Below, piece by piece: positions 42,633-51,765 of a stretch of 63,107 nucleotides of DNA; positions within the stretch are counted from its first letter, which is position 1; each line of letters begins with the position of its first letter. Under the pieces are notes generated by a model. That model saw nothing but the letters and a program-made list of their open reading frames with translations, did not search any database and had not been told where the DNA came from. Position numbers and translations under genes: made by a program. This DNA is from Gammaproteobacteria bacterium UBA5078 (GTDB lineage: Bacteria; Pseudomonadota; Gammaproteobacteria; Pseudomonadales; Pseudohongiellaceae). The stretch spans positions 2,143-65,249 of the forward strand of contig DIAM01000008.1 in assembly GCA_002416505.1 (NCBI GenBank). Direction: 5' to 3'.

Positions 42633-43499
42633 CTAGATTTTCTCCCAAACGAATGCCCGATATTCGGTCCAGCGCCGCTTCACACACAATTGCAAGGCGG
42701 TACCTCCTGCTAAATTGTGCCAGTAGGCCCATGGTAGCGGGATCGTGCACAGGCTGCTCAGGGCCCATCGCAATACAGGGGGGAAGCCGCGCAGATATTC
42801 CGTAAGAGTGTGTGACTCTACCAGTTCTAAACCATGTCGCGCGGCGAGTCGTTCGACTTCCTTTGCTGTCAGTAAGCTGTTCAACTGCCAACCCTTCTTA
42901 AATCTCGCGACGCAGCGCAATCCTCTCTTTGGAATATTCTCGCCAAGGAAATCATCGCAGATTATGAGCCGGCCCTTTGGCTTTAGGATGACGGCGGCCT
43001 GAGCGAAAAACTCATTGGCATCGCGGGTATGCACGAAGGATTCGATTGCGCACAGGGCATCAGCCTGGCCGAGTTGCGGGAGCGAGTCGAAATTCGCGCG
43101 TAAAAAATCGACGCGTTGTTGCAGCGCGGTGTTGTGGATGCGCTCACTCGCAATCGCGACCTGTGTCTCGCTAATGCTAATGCCGGTAGCGCGGATGCCG
43201 AGCTCGTTCGCTATGAATGTGGCAGTGCCGCCGACGCCGCAGCCCAAATCGATGAGGCGGGTCTGTTGGGGATCTGCCCCTAGCAATGGGCGTATTGCAT
43301 TGGCGACCAATCGATTTAAATACAGGAAGGCTTCTTCGCGATTGCTAACGCCTGGCGCCCAAATGGCGCGGTGGATCGCGGCCGTGTCGCCCGCGCCGCC
43401 GAAGCGCAGGAACTTGCGCGTGTTGGCATCGTAGTATTGTGCAATCTGCTCCGTCTCTGCGCCCGTCGCCGCCGCTACTTCCCTGTTGGTTTCCTTCAC
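42633..43499 (-). CDS. Class I SAM-dependent methyltransferase, small-molecule type
   Basis: A 288-residue methyltransferase. Motif I is LIDLGCGVGGTATFIANELG; the opening IAQYYDANTRKFLRFGGAGD and the CAIESFVHTRDANEFFAQAAVILKPKG-type segment (split here as CAIESFVHTRD and QAAVILKPKG) resemble methyltransferases acting on quinones, tocopherols, sterols or other lipid-like compounds. The start is GTG, one base after the stop of the DUF1295 gene, so the pair is cotranscribed and translationally coupled. The acceptor is unknown; pairing with a membrane reductase-like protein suggests a lipid-soluble substrate. Confidence 0.85.
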   Translation of the reverse strand: MKETNREVAAATGAETEQIAQYYDANTRKFLRFGGAGDTAAIHRAIWAPGVSNREEAFLYLNRLVANAIRPLLGADPQQTRLIDLGCGVGGTATFIANELGIRATGISISETQVAIASERIHNTALQQRVDFLRANFDSLPQLGQADALCAIESFVHTRDANEFFAQAAVILKPKGRLIICDDFLGENIPKRGLRCVARFKKGWQLNSLLTAKEVERLAARHGLELVESHTLTEYLRGFPPVLRWALSSLCTIPLPWAYWHNLAGGTALQLCVKRRWTEYRAFVWEKI

Positions 43500-43500
43500 A

Positions 43501-44427
43501 TTATTCCGCGCTTAGCCTTGGCGTCCTAATGCCTGGGATTAGGACTGGTGTGGTTTCGACATAGCGTCGGTAGTCTGGGTCATCCCCCCAACGCTCCTGC
43601 GCCTGTGCCTCGAGCAATGGTATCCCACTGACACGGCATAGCAAGAAGATAACAAACAGCGGCGAGACTAGTGTCAAGATTTGCCATCCCTGTAAGGCGG
43701 GGGCGGCCACGATCGCCACGCCGAGCCACAGGCAAATTTCACCGAAGTAGTTCGGATGTCTCGAGATTGACCACAGGCCCGTTTGTATGAAACGGTCTCG
43801 GTTCTGCTCGTCGGCTTTGAACGCACTCTTCTGTCGATCGGCGATGCTCTCGAAGAGGATGCCGACAAACCATAGGGCGCAGCCGATATACGCACCAACT
43901 CCCATGGGGATGTGACGCCCGGAGCTAATGGCCGCCAGTGCCGCACCCGCAGTCAGCAATACCCAGAGACCACCTAGGGTCCAGGTGAACAGGAAGCGCA
44001 GGAAACGGGTCTTGATTTGGCGGAAGCGACTGTCTTCGCCACTGCGCCGAACCCGTAAGAAGAGGAAGAGCCCCAATCGCAAGGCCCAGGCAATCACCAT
44101 GAACGAGAGAATGTTAGAGCGCAGGGAGCTATCTCCCATTATTGACAGCGCGAGCCAATTGGCCAGCAATACGGCGCCTATAAAGGAAAGCGCGCCGGTA
44201 AGATCGAAATAATGTTCTGTCTGGGCAAAATAGGAGGGCAGGAAAACCAGCCAGTGCAGAACGAAACCCACCATGGCACAGAGCGCGAATAAAGGGATGC
44301 TGCCGACTAACAGTCCGCCGTCACTGCCGGCGATTGCCATTGCGCCTCCTACTATAAGACACAGGATAATTCCGGCGACAACGGTAAGGTTCGAGTTTTG
44401 AGTCTTGGTCATTTGGGCCACTTCCAT
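43501..44427 (-). CDS. DUF1295 membrane protein, steroid 5-alpha-reductase-like
   Basis: A 308-residue membrane protein with about eight helices. The C-terminal half carries SISRHPNYFGEICLWLGV and DDPDYRRYVETTPVLIPGI, hallmarks of DUF1295 and the steroid 5-alpha-reductase/isoprenylcysteine-methyltransferase-like fold that binds NADPH or SAM at the membrane. Upstream helices include FAQTEHYFDLTGALSF. Function within the family is mostly unassigned. The downstream methyltransferase begins one base after its stop. The start could be the listed ATG or the ATG six codons later. Confidence 0.85.
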   Translation of the reverse strand: MEVAQMTKTQNSNLTVVAGIILCLIVGGAMAIAGSDGGLLVGSIPLFALCAMVGFVLHWLVFLPSYFAQTEHYFDLTGALSFIGAVLLANWLALSIMGDSSLRSNILSFMVIAWALRLGLFLFLRVRRSGEDSRFRQIKTRFLRFLFTWTLGGLWVLLTAGAALAAISSGRHIPMGVGAYIGCALWFVGILFESIADRQKSAFKADEQNRDRFIQTGLWSISRHPNYFGEICLWLGVAIVAAPALQGWQILTLVSPLFVIFLLCRVSGIPLLEAQAQERWGDDPDYRRYVETTPVLIPGIRTPRLSAE

Positions 44428-44540
44428 CAGTTCAACTGATTATAATTACGCAGCAAACAGCATTATGGACTTTACGGCGTAGCGTTTATCATGGCGAGCC
44501 ATTCACTCGAGTGCAGGCTTTGTCCAGAAAAGTAGACCTA

Positions 44541-45518
44541 ATGATATCAACACAGCTCTTAGACGCCACATCGAATTCCGATATTGCCATAGCCAAGGAT
44601 ATTCTCCAGCGCGGCGGTCTGGTGGCGGTGCCTACCGAGACGGTGTATGGCCTTGCGGCTGATGCCATGAATCCTGTGGCAGTGCACAGTATCTTCGCGG
44701 CAAAGGGCCGTCCCAGCGACCACCCTTTAATAGTCCACATCGCAGGGGCGGAGAGGATGGTTGATTGGGCGGTCGATATCCCACCGGTGGCCTATCAGCT
44801 AGCGGCACGTTTCTGGCCAGGACCGTTGACACTATTGCTACGCAAAGGGCCGCGAGTGCCCACAGAGGTAACCGCGGGCTTAGACACAATAGGTCTGCGA
44901 GTACCCGCTAACCCCGTGTTGCTGACCTTGTTAAAGGATTTGGAGCTTGGCGTCGCGGCCCCTTCGGCAAACCCCTATAAGAGGTTGAGCCCCACTAGTG
45001 CGGCACAGGTGTTTGCCCAAATGTCAGGGCGCATCGATGCCGTGCTCGATGGTGGCGACTGCGAAGTAGGGCTTGAATCGACTATCCTCGATCTGACCGG
45101 ACCCCAGCTGCGCATCTTGCGGGCCGGGCCGATAACCGCCTCGGCGCTAGAGCAGTGCACTGGTCTAGCGGTGAGCCAGCCGCTTCAACACGACATGGCG
45201 GTGCCAGGGAATGTTGCAGAGCACTACAGACCCCACACTCCGTTATATATAGCGACGCGTGAACAAATGGAGGCGGCGATACAGAAGAACGGACGGCGTA
45301 TCGCTTGCCTATTCTATGCCAGCGCGCCGGTTAACTCCCGAGCCGCACAGACCCTTGTGATGCCGCATGATAAGGCCCTATACGCGCAGCGCCTCTACAA
45401 GACTCTCTATTCTCTAGATGGCCTTGGCTTAGAGGCTATCTGGCTCGAATACCCCCCAAGCGACGAGCAATGGCGCGACGTCAATGACCGTTTGGCAAGG
45501 GCTGCCGTAATCCCCTAA
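44541..45518 (+). CDS. L-threonylcarbamoyladenylate synthase, full-length Sua5 type
   Basis: About 325 residues from ATG 44541; an earlier GTG at 44511 is possible. The YrdC-type domain makes threonylcarbamoyl-AMP for the t6A37 modification of ANN-decoding tRNAs. Signature residues are VPTETVYGLAADA, the nucleotide loop AKGRPSDHPLIVHI, GLRVPANP, and APSANPYKRLSPTSA. The C-terminal region (from about residue 215, MAVPGNVAEHYRPHTPLYIA onward) is the extra Sua5 domain absent from the shorter TsaC. It is monocistronic and divergent from the DUF1295 gene. Confidence 0.93.
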   Translation: MISTQLLDATSNSDIAIAKDILQRGGLVAVPTETVYGLAADAMNPVAVHSIFAAKGRPSDHPLIVHIAGAERMVDWAVDIPPVAYQLAARFWPGPLTLLLRKGPRVPTEVTAGLDTIGLRVPANPVLLTLLKDLELGVAAPSANPYKRLSPTSAAQVFAQMSGRIDAVLDGGDCEVGLESTILDLTGPQLRILRAGPITASALEQCTGLAVSQPLQHDMAVPGNVAEHYRPHTPLYIATREQMEAAIQKNGRRIACLFYASAPVNSRAAQTLVMPHDKALYAQRLYKTLYSLDGLGLEAIWLEYPPSDEQWRDVNDRLARAAVIP

Positions 45519-45878
45519 ATCGGCACTTCCTGCCACGTTGCGGCGACCCGAGCATCCAAAGCTAGTGGGAGATGTCAGGCGAGAATTCACTTGAGCCTCC
45601 TGCGAATTGACCGAATTCTATCGATTTGAATAAAAAATCATAGAAATGCCTCATTTTTGCCACATTAATCGAACTAGTGTTCGACAAATCATCATGAATT
45701 CATTAAATTGTGAACGTTTTCAGTATTCAGCTGTCTGGGGTCTATGTCCGTGGAGTCATCCACTGTCGTTGCGTAGGCCGTTAGAGTTGGGTGCTGCTAT
45801 AAAATAATAGTACTGCAACGGCGCTCGAGAGCAATCTCAAAGTCAGGCGCCAGCTAACCAACCTAATGAGGGAATAAA
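45519..45878 (+). promoter_or_regulatory. Long upstream region of the Oar-like receptor
   Basis: No gene seen in 360 bases. Candidate elements are a promoter with TTGACC (45607-45612) and TAAAAA (45631-45636), an inverted repeat TCGAAC-TAGT-GTTCGA (45669-45684), a palindrome ATGAATTCAT (45694-45703), and an A/T-rich TATAAAATAATAG closer to the gene (45798-45810) that may hold a second -10. Assignment is tentative. Confidence 0.35.
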
Positions 45879-48866
45879 ATGCAAAACAACCACACGCCTG
45901 TACGATTCAGGCTCAAGGCAGCCAGCGTATTATTAGCCGCCGCCATCAGCTCGCAAGCTTTCGCCGACACCGGTGGACTGCGTGTTGTCGTAACCGACGC
46001 CGCTGGTAATCCAGTAGTTGGTGCGATGGTGCAAGCTAGTACCTCCGAAAGTCTAACCTCCAGGAGCGGTGTTACCGGTCCGGACGGCGAGATTCGTCTT
46101 CTCGGTCTCGACCCATCGAATGACTACGAAGTTGTCGTGAGCGGTTCTGGCTATCAGCCGCTGCGTAACGAAAACGTCCAGGTGGTTTCTGGTCGTAACT
46201 TCACATTGACCTATGCGATCGAGCGCAGCAATGCGATCGAAGAAGTGGTCGTAGTGGGCCGTTCTGGCCGCACCCAACTAGTGGATACTACCTCCGCGCT
46301 GGTTGGCACAGACATCACGCTAGACCTGACTGAGTCTCTGCCTACAGGCCGTAGCTACCAGTCCTACCTGCAGTTGGCTCCCTCTACTAAGCCGACTCTG
46401 GACGGTAACCCCTCATCTAAGTCAGGTGTTAACTACTCTGACGCGGTTGACTCTAACGGCAACACTGCCGGTACTTCTACCGATAACGTCTACTACATCG
46501 ACGGCATCAACATCACTGATAACTTAACTGGTGGCTTCGGTGCGAACTTCAACTCCGAAATCATTCAGGAGCAGCAAATCATCACTGGTGGTGTTCCTGC
46601 TGAGTATGAAGGCGGACAAGGCCTGATCTCGCGCGTTGTGACCAAGTCCGGTAGTAACGAGTTCCACGGTTCTTTGAACTACTACTCACAGAGCGACAGC
46701 CTAGTTGCCGATAACGACAACCTGCCAGACAGCACGTTCTCTACTTTCGACACGGCCTTCACGCTGGGCGGTCCTATCATTCAGGACAAGCTGTGGTTCT
46801 TTACGTCCTTCCAGCGCAAAGAGCGTGACGAGGACATTATCGACCCAGTAACTGGCAACTTCCAGCGTACTGTTAACACGACTCAGGATCTTGGCTTCAT
46901 CAAGCTGACTTGGGCGCCAACAGACAATGACAAGTTCACTGCCGAGTTCTTCAACGACCCCTACGAGCGTGACGGTTCTGATGACTACACGGTACTTGCT
47001 AATCGTGACAGCACTACCATCCAGGGCGGAGACAACTATAAGTACTCCTACTCCCACTCATGGGACAACCTGATCGTAACTCTAGATGTTGCTAAGCACG
47101 AAGGCGAGCTGAGCCGCACCTCCTCTGACTCCTCTAGCCGTAACGACGTTGCTTTCAGCGGCGTAGCCGTAACCAACGCCGACACTGACCGTGGTGGCCG
47201 TGGTTCCGAGACTATCGACTTCCGCAATAAAGACACCAAGTCGCTGACTGTCGAATACTTCCTCGACACGTCTTTCGGTTACCACGAAATGAAGGCTGGT
47301 TACACGCAGACTACCAACGATCGTAACTATGACCTCGTCTACACTGGCGACGGCGCACAGTACACCTCTGTTGGCACGCAGAACTCTGGCGTACAGCTGC
47401 AGAACTACGTTACCGGCACTTGGACTGGCGAGCGCGATCTTTCCGAAGACGACTACCAGCGTATCATCGACGGCATGGCGGGTAGCGGCAACGCTGCTTA
47501 CTTCAATGGCCTGCTCGATACCGATTCAAATGGCACGATCAGCGCTTCCGAGCTCGGTAACCTCGCGTTCAACTCAACGGCTGGTAACCCAAACGGCCAG
47601 GTTAACGTCTACCGAATCAATCAAACGCAGACGGCACCACTGACCTTCACTACCGAAGGCGATGCGTACTTCCTACAAGACTCTTGGAACATCAACGAGC
47701 ATTGGACTATCAATGCTGGCGTGCGTGCTGAGAAGTGGGACCACATTGCTACTGACGGCTCTAAGGTATTTACCTTCGACTGGGAAGTTGCGCCACGTTT
47801 TAGCGTTGTTTACGACATCTTCGGAGATGGCGCAAGCAAGGTCTGGGCATTCACTGGTCGTTACTATGACCCAATCCGTACAGACATGACTCAGTTCGCA
47901 GGAACTCTGTCTGGCTCCGTGCGTGAAGAGCAAGTGTATGTCGGTAATCAGTGGGTGACTTTCCGTACTCGTGGTGGTGCTCAGCAGCAGGATGGCTACT
48001 TCGCTCCTACTACTAAGACGCCGTACACAGACGAGATCATGCTTGGTTTCGAGCACACTCTAAGCAATGAGATGAGCATCCAGATCACCTACACAGAGCG
48101 TGAGACTAAGGACATCTTGGAAGACTACGACCTAGGCTTCTATACCGATCCTTCTGCTGTCGGTGGCTATGCATTGCCATTGTCTTACTTCGGCTTCTCT
48201 ACACTTCCTGCTGCGAACTACTTCATCGGTACGCTAGAGGGTGGTGTGCGTGAATACGAAGGCGTTGAAGTGACTTTCCGCAAGCGTCGCAGTGCAGACA
48301 ATCGTTGGCAGATGCTGGCATCGTATGTATTTAACGATGCAAACGGTAACTCTAACTCCGACGGTAACGCAGACCTCCAAGGTGACTTCCTGTACCTCGA
48401 CCCACGCGCACCGAACGTCTATGGACCACAGCCAGGTAACATCGAACACCTGTTCAAGTTGGCTGGTTCTTACTCCTTCGACAACGGCATCGAGTTGGGT
48501 GCGGTATACGCTTGGAACTCTGGTCTGATCTACAGTGAGACTTTCTCTCAGTACGGCCGCCACACACCAGTTCGCGTAGGCACTGCTTACGACTCACTGG
48601 GTGCAACGACTCGTTGGTTGGCGCCAGGTACTGTGGGTTCACATAAAACTGACGCCTACGGCACACTGGATCTACGTGCTAAGTACGTGATGGACATTCA
48701 AGGGTTCGAGACTGAATTCTTCTTGGATATCTTCAACGCACTGGACGATCAGGCTGTTACGCGTGAGCAAGAACTTGCTGGCGGCGACGGTGTTTACACC
48801 TTCGGTCAAGGCAACTCTTGGGTTAGCCCACGTCGTTTCTACTTGGGTGCCCGCGTACAGTTCTAA
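45879..48866 (+). CDS. Oar-like TonB-dependent receptor with N-terminal carboxypeptidase-regulatory domain
   Basis: A 995-residue outer-membrane protein. After a signal peptide (about 1-30, ending SQAFADTG) comes a carboxypeptidase-regulatory-like Ig domain (about 30-110, GLRVVVTDAAGNPVVGAMVQ, LLGLDPSNDYEVVVSGSGYQ), then a TonB-box-like AIEEVVVVGRSGR and the plug (PTGRSYQSYLQLAPS, NVYYIDGINITDNLTGGFGA). The barrel ends RRFYLGARVQF. Oar-type receptors import or export peptides and proteins in some bacteria. Codon choice favours GGT, GCT, CGT, AAC and GAC more than neighbouring genes, a sign of high expression. A ribosome site GAGGGAATAAA is present. Confidence 0.93.
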   Translation: MQNNHTPVRFRLKAASVLLAAAISSQAFADTGGLRVVVTDAAGNPVVGAMVQASTSESLTSRSGVTGPDGEIRLLGLDPSNDYEVVVSGSGYQPLRNENVQVVSGRNFTLTYAIERSNAIEEVVVVGRSGRTQLVDTTSALVGTDITLDLTESLPTGRSYQSYLQLAPSTKPTLDGNPSSKSGVNYSDAVDSNGNTAGTSTDNVYYIDGINITDNLTGGFGANFNSEIIQEQQIITGGVPAEYEGGQGLISRVVTKSGSNEFHGSLNYYSQSDSLVADNDNLPDSTFSTFDTAFTLGGPIIQDKLWFFTSFQRKERDEDIIDPVTGNFQRTVNTTQDLGFIKLTWAPTDNDKFTAEFFNDPYERDGSDDYTVLANRDSTTIQGGDNYKYSYSHSWDNLIVTLDVAKHEGELSRTSSDSSSRNDVAFSGVAVTNADTDRGGRGSETIDFRNKDTKSLTVEYFLDTSFGYHEMKAGYTQTTNDRNYDLVYTGDGAQYTSVGTQNSGVQLQNYVTGTWTGERDLSEDDYQRIIDGMAGSGNAAYFNGLLDTDSNGTISASELGNLAFNSTAGNPNGQVNVYRINQTQTAPLTFTTEGDAYFLQDSWNINEHWTINAGVRAEKWDHIATDGSKVFTFDWEVAPRFSVVYDIFGDGASKVWAFTGRYYDPIRTDMTQFAGTLSGSVREEQVYVGNQWVTFRTRGGAQQQDGYFAPTTKTPYTDEIMLGFEHTLSNEMSIQITYTERETKDILEDYDLGFYTDPSAVGGYALPLSYFGFSTLPAANYFIGTLEGGVREYEGVEVTFRKRRSADNRWQMLASYVFNDANGNSNSDGNADLQGDFLYLDPRAPNVYGPQPGNIEHLFKLAGSYSFDNGIELGAVYAWNSGLIYSETFSQYGRHTPVRVGTAYDSLGATTRWLAPGTVGSHKTDAYGTLDLRAKYVMDIQGFETEFFLDIFNALDDQAVTREQELAGGDGVYTFGQGNSWVSPRRFYLGARVQF

Positions 48867-48907
48867 TGACTGTCGTTAAGCTAGGTGTTATACGCTTCGC
48901 TTAGATG

Positions 48908-48940
48908 AAAAACCCCGGCCATTGGTCGGGGTTTTTTTTT
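48908..48940 (+). terminator. Rho-independent terminator after the Oar-like receptor
   Basis: AAAAACCCCGGCC (48908-48920), loop ATT, GGTCGGGGTTTTT (48924-48936) with one wobble pair, extending into a nine-base T run. Long A and T runs on both sides allow it to serve the convergent pqi operon as well. Confidence 0.9.
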
Positions 48941-48945
48941 GAGCG

Positions 48946-49533
48946 CTAGTTTAAACTTTCGGCGCTTCTAATGACGTCGGCTGCGATGTCGCCGAGCAAC
49001 TCACGAATCTTCGCAACAGCGTGACTGTAGCCATCCTCTTGCAGGTCTCGCTCGAAATAGAAATCGACGGCGATTGATCGCGTCGAGTTCTCGTTGTCAA
49101 TTAACTGGTAGCGACCAGAACTTACTACCTCGCCCTGATCCGTCGCCTGCAAGTTGTCGATGTGCACACGCAGGCTATACCGCGCGCTTGGCACGTAGTC
49201 GAGATTGCGAATATACACTTGATAATTAGCAGACCGACTCTGCATCGCAGTGGCCAAGTGTTTCGGTACCGCTAATTCCAAATTTTCTGCCCACAAGTGC
49301 TGCTTCGAGATCTGCAGCTGACTGCCATTGGTCTGCATGGCTATGCCTGACTGTCTCAAATAAGCGGCCATCTCTACATCTTCTATGACCAATATATTGC
49401 GCTCCGTCATAGACTGCTGTCGGGCTTGATCGGCACTCGGGGTGCTGAGCAGATAGTAAGAGAGGGGAAGTGGCTCTGACGCACAGGCACTGATCGCGAG
49501 ACAGAGCGGGACTAGGAGTCGGTTGTATTTCAC
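48946..49533 (-). CDS. pqiC: PqiC-type outer-membrane lipoprotein
   Basis: A 195-residue lipoprotein (signal MKYNRLLVPLCLAISAC, lipid Cys17). The body fits the PqiC/YmbA ABC-transport auxiliary family: LPLSYYLLSTPSADQ opening, QHLWAENLELAVPKHLATAM in the middle and RYSLRVHIDNLQATDQGEVVSSGRYQL-like strands. PqiC ties the PqiB tube to the outer membrane for lipid movement across the periplasm. Its start overlaps the pqiB stop by 4 bases, making it the last gene of the operon. Confidence 0.9.
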   Translation of the reverse strand: MKYNRLLVPLCLAISACASEPLPLSYYLLSTPSADQARQQSMTERNILVIEDVEMAAYLRQSGIAMQTNGSQLQISKQHLWAENLELAVPKHLATAMQSRSANYQVYIRNLDYVPSARYSLRVHIDNLQATDQGEVVSSGRYQLIDNENSTRSIAVDFYFERDLQEDGYSHAVAKIRELLGDIAADVIRSAESLN

Positions 49534-51185
49534 TGTGCTTTCCTCGCAGGGGTCAGTTCGTCTTCCGCCTGTACGGGAAAAACTAGGCTGTTGGGGGTGT
49601 TCTTGATGTCATTGACGAGCGGTCTAAACTCTTCGACTAAGCCTGTAAGCGATTGCATGAGCTTGAGGATCTCTTGATTAGTTTGTGACTCGCTAGAGAA
49701 GCCGCTGGCGAGCGACTCGAATGAGCGCATGGTCTGCGTAGTCTGCTCCACCAGTTCGGCGTTGCGGCTGTCATTGAAGAACTCGTTACCCGTTGCGCTG
49801 AGTGCCTGGACGCTCGCCAGAGTGGCGCTGCCCTCAGCCAGTAGGACTTGCAAGTCTGCCATTAGCTCTTCGATAGGAAGTTCGTTTATCTTGGTAATAA
49901 GCCGCTCGATGCCGTCGGCGAATTTCTGCAAGGTGTCTTCGCCCGTTGGAATAACCACGAGATCCGTAAAGGTCTGCAGCTCGGTGTTCGCGAAGCCCTC
50001 GTCATACGCAAGGTCGATGGACTGTTGTCCTAGGATGAAATTCTGCGTGCGTATGGTGGCGATCAGGCCCTCGCTGATCCAGTTGTTGATGTCCGTGCTC
50101 GCACGCTGCAGGCTCTGCTCCGTGTCGGGCAAGCCTAGGCGACCAGGATTAATCTCGATCAGTACGGGAATCGGCATGTCCTTATTGAGGAGCGTCTGCC
50201 CCTCGGGAATGTAATCGGTGCGCAACACCTTGCCGATCTGCACGCCGCGATGACTTACCGGCGCCCCTACAGATAGTCCCCCGATTCCGCTATTGACCAT
50301 GACCCAGTAGCGCAGAGAATAAATATACAACTGCTCATTGATAGCGGCGCGCGAAGGATAAATATAGTACAGCGCACTCTCGGTGACAGTCTCGCCCTGG
50401 AATTGCCCGTCCGGAATGGAGAAGGAAATGCCCTCGGAGATTAGCGTGCGCACGGAGCCGATATCCAAGGTGAAGCCTGCGCCATTGAATTCCGCATGAA
50501 TGCCGCTGGCCTTCCAGAAGCGCGTGTTGCTGCTGATGAGTTCGTGATAGGGGGCCTGGATAAAGGCATTGTAATAGACCTGATTCTCTTCGAAATTAAA
50601 CTCGACGTCCTCGATAGTGCCGACCGTGATGCCGAAGTATTCTATGCGATCTCCTCTGGTGAAAGTGTAGTCACCCGCATTGGTCAAGGTGACTCTGAGT
50701 CCCGGCGTGCCCAGAGGCGTCAATGGGGGCTGCTCTAAGCCCGTGAAGTAGTCGCTCATCGCGCCATCTTGCTCGGGAGAGAAGCGAATATACTGCCCCG
50801 AAATCAGCGTGCCCAAGCCGGTTACGCCGGAGAGGGTGACCTCGGGTTGCACGACCCAGAAACGAGAGCCCTCGACCAGTAAGTCACGAAATTCGCGATT
50901 GATACGCGCGGACACTAGCACGCCGTCGAGTTCCGAGTTGAGCGTAATCTCTTCGACCAAACCGACTTGTACCTCGCGAGTCTTGATCAGCGTCTTACCG
51001 GCCTCGAGCCCCTCGGCGGTTTCGAATGTGATCGTGATCAGTGGGCCTTGGCTTGCCCAATTGTCGTAGATCATCCAGCCACCCACGGCGATGGTCAGTA
51101 GTGGGATGAACCACAATCCCGACACGCGTTTCTCCGGAGTAATTTTGGCCATTGTGGTGGCGTTGCTCTCGTTCTCACTCATCAT
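49530..51185 (-). CDS. pqiB: PqiB, MCE-domain intermembrane transport protein
   Basis: A 551-residue protein close to the length of E. coli PqiB. One N-terminal helix (GLWFIPLLTIAVGGWMIYD, about 24-42) anchors it in the inner membrane. Three MCE domains follow: GPLITITFETAEGLEAGKT, then TPLGTPGLRVTLTNAGDYTF with GDRIEYFGITVGTIEDV, then YWVMVNSGIGGLSVGAPVSHRGVQIGKV. The C-terminal helical region (about 420-545) forms the extended needle. It moves phospholipids or other lipids between membranes and is usually stress-induced. It overlaps the second pqiA gene by 11 bases. Confidence 0.93.
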   Translation of the reverse strand: MMSENESNATTMAKITPEKRVSGLWFIPLLTIAVGGWMIYDNWASQGPLITITFETAEGLEAGKTLIKTREVQVGLVEEITLNSELDGVLVSARINREFRDLLVEGSRFWVVQPEVTLSGVTGLGTLISGQYIRFSPEQDGAMSDYFTGLEQPPLTPLGTPGLRVTLTNAGDYTFTRGDRIEYFGITVGTIEDVEFNFEENQVYYNAFIQAPYHELISSNTRFWKASGIHAEFNGAGFTLDIGSVRTLISEGISFSIPDGQFQGETVTESALYYIYPSRAAINEQLYIYSLRYWVMVNSGIGGLSVGAPVSHRGVQIGKVLRTDYIPEGQTLLNKDMPIPVLIEINPGRLGLPDTEQSLQRASTDINNWISEGLIATIRTQNFILGQQSIDLAYDEGFANTELQTFTDLVVIPTGEDTLQKFADGIERLITKINELPIEELMADLQVLLAEGSATLASVQALSATGNEFFNDSRNAELVEQTTQTMRSFESLASGFSSESQTNQEILKLMQSLTGLVEEFRPLVNDIKNTPNSLVFPVQAEDELTPARKAQ

Positions 51186-51765
51186 GCTTGTCCCAGAACT
51201 GTTTTGGATTGATGCTGTTGGCCGCGAGCATCGTGAAAATTACCATCGCCGCGAATGCTAGTGCGGCAGGGCCTGGGTAGATCGACATAATCTCACCCAT
51301 TTGTATAAAGCCTGCTAGAAACGCCACGACGAAAACGTCGATCATGGACCACCTGCCGACATATTCCGTCATGCGATAGATCGTCGTCTTGTTATAGGCA
51401 TCCAAGCGTAAATCGAAGGTCTCGCTAAGGCAGAGCGCGAATAGGGCGATGAACTTCGCGATCGGCACGAGGAGGCTGGCAATGAAGATGATGGAGGCGA
51501 TGAAATAGGAGCCATGGTCCCAAAGTAGCATCACGCCGCCCGCGATGGTATTGCTCGTCCTCGTGCCAAGTGAGTTAGTAATCATGATGGGTAAAAGATT
51601 GGCAGGGAAATACAGCAAAAGCGCGGTGAGCAGGAACACCCAGCTGCGCTGCAAATTAAGAGGCTCTGGCCGATGCAGTGTGGCATGACAGAAGCTGCAA
51701 TGCAGCGAGTTCTCGTCATGAATCAACATGCAGTGATGACAGCTGAGCAAATGTTTAGCCGACAC
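51175..51765 (-). CDS. pqiA: PqiA-domain membrane protein, second half of a split PqiA
   Basis: A 196-residue protein holding one PqiA domain: a zinc-ribbon-like start (LSCHHCMLIH and LHCSFCHATLHR, CxxC pairs) followed by four membrane helices (VFLLTALLLYFPANLLPIMI; GSYFIASIIFIASLLVPIAKF; RWSMIDVFVVAFLAGFIQMG; ALAFAAMVIFTMLAANSI). E. coli PqiA carries two such domains in one chain; here they are separate overlapping genes, an arrangement known in other bacteria. The protein is the inner-membrane partner of PqiB. It overlaps pqiB by 11 bases and the first pqiA gene by 11 bases. Confidence 0.9.
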   Translation of the reverse strand: MSAKHLLSCHHCMLIHDENSLHCSFCHATLHRPEPLNLQRSWVFLLTALLLYFPANLLPIMITNSLGTRTSNTIAGGVMLLWDHGSYFIASIIFIASLLVPIAKFIALFALCLSETFDLRLDAYNKTTIYRMTEYVGRWSMIDVFVVAFLAGFIQMGEIMSIYPGPAALAFAAMVIFTMLAANSINPKQFWDKHDE

